From NCBI GenBank assembly GCA_018816625.1, contig JAHIVR010000080.1:1-5034 (forward strand): a stretch of DNA of 5,034 bases, given 5' to 3'. The DNA comes from Nanobdellota archaeon (GTDB taxonomy: Archaea; Nanobdellota; Nanobdellia; Pacearchaeales; GW2011-AR1). The notes beneath the pieces were generated by a model. The model saw nothing but the letters and a program-made list of their open reading frames with translations, ran no database searches and had not been told where the DNA came from. A program made the position numbers and the translations under genes. Below, piece by piece: positions 1-4,816 of this stretch; the stretch's first letter is position 1, and every line of letters begins with the position of its first letter.

Positions 1-3
1 ATG

Positions 4-36
4 TTATCCTCCGAACTCTTTGATTTCTTTCTTCAT
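4..36 (-). CDS. Possible 10-codon mini-ORF with strong SD, translationally coupled to the zinc hydrolase gene
   Basis: ATG 36 (or ATG 39, giving one extra Met) starts a frame coding MKKEIKEFGG and ending at TAA 6-4. The SD AGGAGG is 6 bases upstream of ATG 36, and ATG 39 forms the same ATGA overlap as the other junctions, so a ribosome should start here. The last two Gly codons contain a second SD. The peptide has no recognisable feature. It may be a coupling or leader mini-gene for the next gene, a decayed gene start, or the beginning of a longer gene broken by one base error. The initiation signals are clear, but whether the peptide matters is not. Confidence 0.4.
   Translation of the reverse strand: MKKEIKEFGG
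7..12 (-). promoter_or_regulatory. Shine-Dalgarno site at the left edge, for a gene starting just outside the window
   Basis: GGAGGA on the minus strand is followed by TAACAT and the window end. No start codon lies within the remaining bases unless the next base outside completes CATG. The normal spacing of 4 to 10 bases puts the start at or just past position 1. It implies that the gene cluster continues to the left. Confidence 0.55.
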
Positions 37-1166
37 CATAATCCTCCTAATGCTTTAACTTTGTTTTGCTTGAATAAATACCATATAAACCAAATCATGG
101 CTATTGCTAAAATAAATAGTAGTATGTAGTCAAATAAGAGTACCTGCGAATCTGCTTCGTCTAAAGCAGTGAATCCAGATGCTTCAGTATTATATAGCCA
201 TTGCTCTCCTTGTGTTAGGAATGCTTTTGTGTTTGATACTGCTTTGTCGATGTAGTGCTGTTCATCTCCTATTGGTACTAATTCACTTGCTGGAGATATT
301 AGGATTATAAAATTATTAAATGCACTTCCATAAAGGTTTCCTACAAAGACATAGCCTAATATTAAAAATAAAAATCCGAATATGACTGTGCCTGTCCAGA
401 TTCTTGCTCTTCTATCTCCTTTTATTAATTTCATAACTAATAGTATAGTTATAAGTAAGAAGCCGATTACTGCTAAAAAGAATGATGCTAACAAAGCAAA
501 AGGTATGGCAGATAGATTTACAAAGAAAGATTTTGCTTTGAAAGCAGTATCATAACCAGTTTGGGAATTTTGGATTTCTGCTATAAATTTAGAAAACATA
601 TCTTCTAGTTCTCCTCTTGTCATATCTGAATATTGTGGTTCTCCTAGCATGGTTTCTATGAATAATGGTACGCATTTGTTGTAATCATTCAAATCTACAT
701 TTACTTCTTCCCTTAGTCCAGGATATTTTTTCCTTACCCAATTATCTAACTTTTGTTCTGCAAAAACATGAACAACATTATTTACTAATTTTGATTTAAT
801 AATTGATTCTGGAACCATTTCATTATGACTCACAATATCTGAAGCTTGATGTATTCCTGACCCACCAGCACATGCCAATTCTTCATCCGTGTCTGCATGT
901 TCTATCAAACTTCTTACAAAACTAGGGGAATGTGTCGAAGAATATTTACTTCTCGCAGTATAATAAAAATATACTGAAATATCTGTTAATACATTTCCAA
1001 CATAACATAATTTTGGATGATTAGTACATGCCCTATACATTTCTGAATTTATTGGGTTTTCAACACCTTGTTGATGTATTAGTTTATGGGTTGTAGCTGG
1101 CATAAACGCAGACACAGAACTAATCAAGAAAATTGCTAAGATTAAAGTTGTTAATAGTTTTTTCAT
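36..1166 (-). CDS. Membrane-anchored zinc hydrolase of the phospholipase C / P1 nuclease fold (Zn-dependent PLC-like)
   Basis: A 376-aa protein with a signal peptide (1-20, SVSA then F21), an outside domain (21-210), and three membrane helices (about 218-245, 256-275, 343-364). A basic loop KGDRRAR and a basic tail fit an extracytoplasmic N domain. The domain shows the full ligand set of trinuclear zinc enzymes in order: H27, D62, H79, H106-x3-D110-x3-H114, and H133-x3-E137. In Bacillus cereus PC-PLC the set is W1, H14, D55, H69, H118, D122, H128, H142, E146; P1 nuclease has Asp as the last ligand. The final Glu is PLC-like. The N-terminal residue to first His spacing (F21 to H27) is P1-like. 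Substrate may be phospholipid, another phosphodiester or nucleic acid. The region between H79 and H106 is shorter than in the model enzymes. ATG 1166 overlaps the previous stop, with SD GAGGT (1177-1173) at spacing 6. The 67-residue outer loop between helices 2 and 3 is unexplained. Confidence 0.78.
   Translation of the reverse strand: MKKLLTTLILAIFLISSVSAFMPATTHKLIHQQGVENPINSEMYRACTNHPKLCYVGNVLTDISVYFYYTARSKYSSTHSPSFVRSLIEHADTDEELACAGGSGIHQASDIVSHNEMVPESIIKSKLVNNVVHVFAEQKLDNWVRKKYPGLREEVNVDLNDYNKCVPLFIETMLGEPQYSDMTRGELEDMFSKFIAEIQNSQTGYDTAFKAKSFFVNLSAIPFALLASFFLAVIGFLLITILLVMKLIKGDRRARIWTGTVIFGFLFLILGYVFVGNLYGSAFNNFIILISPASELVPIGDEQHYIDKAVSNTKAFLTQGEQWLYNTEASGFTALDEADSQVLLFDYILLFILAIAMIWFIWYLFKQNKVKALGGL
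43..48 (-). promoter_or_regulatory. Strong Shine-Dalgarno site buried in the last codons of the zinc hydrolase gene
   Basis: AGGAGG lies in the two Gly codons near the C terminus (ALGGL) of the hydrolase. It is 3 bases before ATG 39, which is too close, and 6 bases before ATG 36, which is ideal. It therefore selects ATG 36 as a ribosome start immediately after the hydrolase stop at 38-36. Confidence 0.7.
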
Positions 1167-3196
1167 AACCCAACCTCAAAATCTTTCTTTTTACCTAATT
1201 TTATAACTAGTAAGGTTATAACTATTAATAAAATAATCCCACCACCAATCAGTAAATAAAGTGTTATTGGCTGGTCTTTTACCTTGCATTTACCATCCAC
1301 ACATATCTCCCCAACACCGCAGTCATCAGTTTCAGAACATTCATCTGGAGTTATACCTGGTGTTACTACTATAGAGCCTGATTGTGGTTTATCTCCGATA
1401 GGATAGCCTTCTGCTGTACTTGATATATCAATCCTGTAATTACCTACATCTTGAAAGTTGAATGAAAAACTATATTTTCCTTCATCAATCCTAGTTACAG
1501 AACTGGTTATGTCAATATCTCCAAATCCTACTGAGGCTCCTGGAGGAACTATTGTTACCACGTTTGTTGTATCCAGATATTGACCATATGAGTTTTTTGT
1601 TTCAAATTCTACAGTTTGGGATGAAGGTGGTATGCTTTTCAATAGTTTAGTAAATTTTGTTATTATCAATGGATTCTTTACTTCTGATTCAAAATTCTTT
1701 TCATTTGAGTTTACACCAAACCTTTCTACTGTTGCTGTTACTGATAATAATCCTGGCTTGTCAAACTGATAAACAAACCTATAAAGACCATCTTCTGGAA
1801 GTGGCTCTACATATTGTGGATTTTGCATTATAATATTATTTATTTTTACTATCAGATTATAAGAAGATATTGAAACTGGAGCTTCATTCTCATCACTAGC
1901 CTTTAAATCAATATATATTGGAGAATTAGTGTATAGTGCCGTTCCTGTAGTGGGGGAGTAAGGAAGAGGCATACTTAAAGAAACAGTTGCACTGATTCTA
2001 AAACTAAAATCATCTCGTTCCCCAATAGGTATTGATTTACCGCCATAATTGACAGTTGCTAAAGCATAATAATTTCCAAGTTCGTTTGGGTTGTCTATCT
2101 CTATGTTTTGTGGTACTCCTGACCTTAAATCATAATTTGTTATGGTTCTTTCTTCTATTAATTCTGTTCCTTTATAAACTCTAAACTGGACATTAGCTGA
2201 ATCTATCTTGTCTGAGACTATAGTTGATTTTAAAAAGATTTCATCATCTGGTGTGAATCCTGCCTTTATTATGTTTCCGTCTGTAAATTCTATTTTCTTT
2301 TCTAAGAATGGAAGTTGGCATACTGCCCCTTCTGAAGTATCTACACAGACTTCTCCAAACTCTGCATTGCAAAGTATTAGACTTCCTGGTTGGTCATTAA
2401 CACATTGGAAGTATCCTGTTTTTTCTTGGTTGCAATAATCTCTTATGCATGTTTCAAATTCTAATATTGCCTTGTAGTTGATATATTGGTTGTCACCTCC
2501 AACTACCTCTGCTCTGTCTCCTTGTTGGATAGTGTATGTAGAAGTTTCATCTCTTCCTGGAGAAATACTGCTATAAGATAAATCATCTCTTTTTTGATTG
2601 TTAATATTAAAAACCGCAGAACAGTCATAACTTGATATTGAACCACTACATAGCTCATTATTAACACAACCATATTTGTCAGTTGGTGTTAGGTCTGCAT
2701 TGCATGTATCTTGTGATGCGTATTCAATCCATCTGTTTCCATCAGCTATAAATAGGCAGTCAGTGTTTTTGCATGGATTAAAAGGTCCCCTTGCTAATTT
2801 TCCACTTAAACCATAAGGTAATGCAATATCTTTTATATTAGATAATGAACCAGTTATTACTGTCCTATAACAGTAGCTTTTAAGTGATTGTGAGTTTTCA
2901 TCATATAGGGCATACCATATTCTTCTATTTTGCGAATCTAAATTCAAAGATGTTCTAGCTATAACTCTGTTGTCTGACTGTGTATGTGAACTGCATTCCA
3001 TAACTCCACTTACTTGACAGTATGAAGCCCCAATCGGACAAGTGTAAGACGGTGCTATTGTCTGACCTTGTTCTATGACTTCTGTACCTAGTGCAAAGAA
3101 ATTTAAATCCCCTTTTTGATTAGATAGTAATAAAGCTATAACTGCGAATAGTATGACTAATCCTATTACCAATACTGGCTTGTTTTTCTTTTTCAT
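1163..3196 (-). CDS. Large surface protein with Cys-rich region, Ig-like domains, juxtamembrane Cys knot and C-terminal anchor
   Basis: I place the start at ATG 3196, which forms the same ATGA overlap as the other genes and gives 677 aa. A TTG at 3208 would add four residues but has an SD-like AAGGG only one base away. Residue numbers here count from the TTG. After KKKNK comes a hydrophobic segment (11-29), either a signal peptide or an N-terminal anchor. Residues 57-297 hold 16 Cys. Residues 298-623 have none and look like three beta-sandwich, Ig-like domains (about 305-408, 409-511, 512-617) with repeated phrases such as GLYRF, GNYYA, GKYSF and GNYRI at strand ends. Residues 624-641 contain four Cys in the pattern CxxxxxCxxxxxCxxxxC, resembling the short disulfide knots of secreted archaeal and bacterial proteins. 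A membrane segment (about 648-670) and the tail GKKKDFEVGL follow. All 20 Cys fall in predicted extracellular regions. The likely role is adhesion or a surface scaffold; the ligand is unknown. The gene is followed by the zinc hydrolase gene in ATGA overlap. Confidence 0.8.
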   Translation of the reverse strand: MKKKNKPVLVIGLVILFAVIALLLSNQKGDLNFFALGTEVIEQGQTIAPSYTCPIGASYCQVSGVMECSSHTQSDNRVIARTSLNLDSQNRRIWYALYDENSQSLKSYCYRTVITGSLSNIKDIALPYGLSGKLARGPFNPCKNTDCLFIADGNRWIEYASQDTCNADLTPTDKYGCVNNELCSGSISSYDCSAVFNINNQKRDDLSYSSISPGRDETSTYTIQQGDRAEVVGGDNQYINYKAILEFETCIRDYCNQEKTGYFQCVNDQPGSLILCNAEFGEVCVDTSEGAVCQLPFLEKKIEFTDGNIIKAGFTPDDEIFLKSTIVSDKIDSANVQFRVYKGTELIEERTITNYDLRSGVPQNIEIDNPNELGNYYALATVNYGGKSIPIGERDDFSFRISATVSLSMPLPYSPTTGTALYTNSPIYIDLKASDENEAPVSISSYNLIVKINNIIMQNPQYVEPLPEDGLYRFVYQFDKPGLLSVTATVERFGVNSNEKNFESEVKNPLIITKFTKLLKSIPPSSQTVEFETKNSYGQYLDTTNVVTIVPPGASVGFGDIDITSSVTRIDEGKYSFSFNFQDVGNYRIDISSTAEGYPIGDKPQSGSIVVTPGITPDECSETDDCGVGEICVDGKCKVKDQPITLYLLIGGGIILLIVITLLVIKLGKKKDFEVGL

Positions 3197-3435
3197 TTTA
3201 AAGGACAAACCCTTCTTCTTATAGTTCTTAAAGCTGATGCTGAATCATCCTGTGCTTTTGCTATCTTTTCCTGTAGACCTGCTTGGCTATTTATTCCAAA
3301 GTTTCTGAAGATTTTGGCATCATCTCTGGCTTTTCTTGCTTCTTGCATCTGTTTCTGTATTAAATTGTTCAGTTTAGAGCAAGTCAAGCCTTTATCTTTC
3401 AAAGATTGGATTTGTTGTTCTGAAATGTCTCTCAC
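3193..3435 (-). CDS. Small helical two-Cys protein, unknown function (80 aa, GTG start)
   Basis: I do not recognise the family. It has no signal peptide and no membrane segment, which sets it apart from every other gene here. It is rich in Gln, Lys, Arg, Asp and Ala, and looks like two helices, about residues 20-46 and 50-74, separated by a turn around FGINS (46-50). The only two Cys, C19 and C77, sit just outside the two helices at opposite ends of the sequence, so an antiparallel helical hairpin would bring them together for a disulfide or a metal site. The start is GTG at 3435, set by the AAGGAGGT site 7 bases upstream. The stop overlaps ATG 3196 of the next gene (ATGA), which ties its expression to that of the large surface protein. 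A cytoplasmic adaptor for that protein's short tail or an unusually exported protein are both possible; nothing in the sequence decides. Confidence 0.75.
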   Translation of the reverse strand: MRDISEQQIQSLKDKGLTCSKLNNLIQKQMQEARKARDDAKIFRNFGINSQAGLQEKIAKAQDDSASALRTIRRRVCPLK

Positions 3436-3442
3436 TTTTTAA

Positions 3443-3450
3443 ACCTCCTT
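3443..3450 (-). promoter_or_regulatory. Complete Shine-Dalgarno site that fixes the GTG start at 3435
   Basis: AAGGAGGT is complementary to the usual 3' end of 16S rRNA over its whole length and stands 7 bases before GTG at 3435. It is the strongest SD in the window and is the reason to accept a non-ATG start for the 80-aa gene. It also marks this gene as the first of a translational unit, unlike the coupled genes with SDs buried in coding sequence. Confidence 0.8.
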
Positions 3451-3468
3451 AAAAATACTTCTAAGCCC

Positions 3469-3482
3469 CACCCTTTAGGGTG
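3469..3482. repeat. Perfect inverted repeat CACCC-TTTA-GGGTG (hairpin)
   Basis: Plus strand CACCC (3469-3473), loop TTTA, then GGGTG (3478-3482): a perfect 5-bp GC-rich stem in very AT-rich DNA, preceded on the plus strand by AAGCCC. It lies 18 bases upstream of the SD of the 80-aa gene. It could be an RNA hairpin in the leader, part of a weak terminator (a T5 run follows 13 bases later on the minus strand), or a worn end of an IS200/IS605-type element, whose ends often read AAGCCCC followed by such a hairpin. The flanking GGGG partner expected in the last case is missing, and no transposase is present. Confidence 0.5.
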
Positions 3483-3558
3483 ATTTATTTTGGGATTATG
3501 TTACTTTAGCCTCCGTAAACCTCAAATTCTTAACTTTGAACATCTACATACATAGTGC

Positions 3559-4245
3559 CTAACTTACTATGGCAAAAGGTATTATTTTATACAATATATA
3601 AGCATTTATTCCAGCGTGAGTTATTATATTTATCAGCAGATTCTTGAATTTGTATGCAATCCATCCATCCAGCATTGAAAAAGCGAATGCTCCAATTAGG
3701 CTCCCACTAACTGCAACAACTGCTCCATAAAGGTCAGTCAGTGTGCCTAAAGCACCTAAGAGTATTCCATATGAAAGAAAGTGAAACAATACGAACACAA
3801 AAGATTTCCAGAAATTTGCTTTTTGTTTGCTCATTCCAGTTGTTGCCTGTAACTTCTCCTGCAATATCTTAGGGAACAAGATTGTCTCTAGGATTGGTGC
3901 TAATATTATGATGACTGCAATATTCAGTATTGTTGATATTGAACCTGGCAAAGTTGGAATCAATATTGAAAATCCTGGAATTGCAACTGTTGCGATTATG
4001 AACAATAATGCAAACACTAAGCCGTATGCTATTCCATTTCCATAGTCTTTTGTTATATATACTTCTGTTACTCTTCTTCCATCCCTATCCCCATTCACTA
4101 ACAGAACATAGTTTACTATAGATATTACCAGAAATACTAATCCAGCTCTGACATCTGGAACAGCTACAAACATCCATAATGAGATAAGCATTCCTAGATA
4201 AACAAATAATAATAATCTTTTTTTGTCTTTGGAAACTTTTTTCAT
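3559..4245 (-). CDS. CPBP (Rce1-like) intramembrane metalloprotease family protein with a degenerate EExxxR motif
   Basis: A 228-aa membrane protein with about six to seven hydrophobic segments. It carries the CPBP/Rce1 residues in order: Glu120 (in APILET), Phe151-x3-His155, and His210-x3-Asn214 (HAGIN). Spacings (E to H 35, H to H 55, H to N 4) are close to those of archaeal Rce1 (E140, H173, H227, N231), where Glu and the two His act on the catalytic water or metal. Motif 1 is degenerate: the usual EExxxR reads E-T-I-L-F-P, so the second Glu is Thr and the Arg is Pro, while the residue thought to be essential is kept. Family members cleave prenylated CaaX proteins, process or give immunity to peptide bacteriocins, or have unknown substrates. 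No CaaX protein is visible here. The ATG at 4245 overlaps the 68-aa gene's stop, with SD AAGGA at spacing 8. It is the last gene before a 123-base gap. Activity is likely but not certain because of motif 1. Confidence 0.85.
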   Translation of the reverse strand: MKKVSKDKKRLLLFVYLGMLISLWMFVAVPDVRAGLVFLVISIVNYVLLVNGDRDGRRVTEVYITKDYGNGIAYGLVFALLFIIATVAIPGFSILIPTLPGSISTILNIAVIIILAPILETILFPKILQEKLQATTGMSKQKANFWKSFVFVLFHFLSYGILLGALGTLTDLYGAVVAVSGSLIGAFAFSMLDGWIAYKFKNLLINIITHAGINAYILYKIIPFAIVS

Positions 4246-4448
4246 TTAATTAATCCTTTTCTTTTGTATAATGCTAAAACTCCATATAAAACCATAATCA
4301 TTCCAATTATAGTTAATGATGAAGATATTAGATTAGTAAATCCATTTCTAACCATAAGACCGCTATTCATAAAGTATGCAAATATAAATAGTACAATCCC
4401 TGTTTCGAAGCTTACTAATGGGTCTTTAAGTTGAATTAAATCTATCAT
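4242..4448 (-). CDS. Two-helix small membrane protein, unknown function (68 aa)
   Basis: A very small protein with two likely membrane helices, about residues 14-32 and 41-61, joined by a short loop with one Arg (MVRNG), and ending with a basic tail (YKRKGLIK). By the positive-inside rule the C terminus should be cytoplasmic, and so should the N terminus, giving a helical hairpin. No known motif is visible. The ATG at 4448 overlaps the stop of the 123-aa gene, and a good SD (AAGGTG, 4462-4457, spacing 8) supports this start. The last codons contain the SD (AAGGA, 4258-4254) of the protease gene downstream, whose ATG at 4245 overlaps the stop here. The coupling on both sides and the SDs make it a real gene in spite of its size. 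It might be a subunit or substrate of the neighbouring CPBP protease, which is inference from position only. Confidence 0.7.
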   Translation of the reverse strand: MIDLIQLKDPLVSFETGIVLFIFAYFMNSGLMVRNGFTNLISSSLTIIGMIMVLYGVLALYKRKGLIK

Positions 4449-4816
4449 CTTTTCAGCACCTTATATATTAGGTATGATACACCTATTACTATTGCTGGAA
4501 CTATCAACTGTATAATCATATCTAATGACCATTTCAAAAACATTATTCCAACTATCAATAGCACTATTAATGCAATCCATCCTATTACTGGTATTGCTAG
4601 GAAAAAGGCAGTTATTCCTCCTGCTGTAGAGATTGCTGTAGCAACACTCTTTCCTAAGAATGACATTAGTTTAGTGTTCTTGGCTAGCAAGAATAAAACA
4701 AAGATTATGGCTAACCAAACTATGGTCCAAAACATCGAACTTGAAAAATACCACCAAATAAAAAGAACATCTATTAAACCAATTACAACTGCTAAAGTGT
4801 CTATTTCTTTTTTCAT
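4445..4816 (-). CDS. Multi-pass small membrane protein, unknown function (123 aa)
   Basis: I do not recognise the family. The protein is almost entirely hydrophobic, with predicted membrane segments at about residues 8-25, 29-45, 58-74, 76-94 and 102-120, a short basic loop around K46-K56, and a basic end (YKVLKR). There are no Cys and no obvious catalytic motif. Asp16 and Asp99 sit in or beside membrane segments, and Gly/Ala/Ser/Thr-rich stretches (57-70) suggest tight helix packing. The start is ATG at 4816, overlapping the TGA of the upstream Cys-rich protein gene. Its SD is weak (AGAAGA-type purines only), so translation probably depends on coupling to the upstream gene. The end overlaps the next gene by ATGA, and the AAGG of its SD lies in the KV codons of the C terminus. 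It could be a membrane partner of the surface protein upstream or of the protease downstream; nothing in the sequence decides between these. Confidence 0.75.
   Translation of the reverse strand: MKKEIDTLAVVIGLIDVLFIWWYFSSSMFWTIVWLAIIFVLFLLAKNTKLMSFLGKSVATAISTAGGITAFFLAIPVIGWIALIVLLIVGIMFLKWSLDMIIQLIVPAIVIGVSYLIYKVLKR

Larger units (their letters stand above)
3436..3558 (-). other. Intergenic gap between the two gene groups; probable 5' leader of the left operon
   Basis: This is the only non-coding stretch of any size in the window. It lies between the TAG of the protease gene and the GTG of the 80-aa gene. On the minus strand it holds, in order, a weak AT-rich inverted repeat (TCAAA/TTTGA, about 3540-3523), a TATA-like run AAAATAAAT (3491-3483), a 5-bp GC-rich hairpin (3482-3469), a T5 run (3455-3451) and a complete SD (3450-3443). 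The TATA-like run is a poor match to the archaeal consensus but would put a transcription start near 3460, leaving a short leader with the SD. No long T-run follows the protease gene, so I cannot show that transcription stops here; the left genes may also be read through from the right group. Confidence 0.4.

Noticed and set aside
2208..2438. Plus-strand open frame of 76 codons
   Set aside because: It lies wholly inside the large surface protein gene on the other strand; the product has no coherent domain and there is no operon context or convincing SD. It is a shadow frame.
3197..3208. TTG at 3208 as start of the large surface protein
   Set aside because: The only SD-like sequence lies one base from this TTG, too close to work. 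ATG 3196 makes the ATGA overlap used at the other junctions, so it is preferred, although its SD (GAAGGG) is at a long spacing of 13.
3451..3482. Hairpin plus T5 as an intrinsic terminator
   Set aside because: The T-run is only five bases long and begins 13 bases after the stem, so the canonical hairpin-then-U-tract arrangement is absent. It is kept only as one possible reading.
3496..3543. Minus-strand 15-codon frame in the intergenic gap (MFKVKN start)
   Set aside because: There is no SD at a proper distance from its ATG, and at this length in AT-rich DNA it is expected by chance.
3827..4045. Plus-strand open frame of 72 codons
   Set aside because: It is antisense to the core of the CPBP protease, including motif 1 (the Glu120 region) and its membrane helices, and its product is an artefact of hydrophobic codons read backwards.
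4445..4816. Similarity of the start MKKEI in the 123-aa protein and in the left-edge mini-ORF
   Set aside because: The shared five residues are low in complexity and typical of N termini in AT-rich genomes; the codons differ and the similarity stops there.
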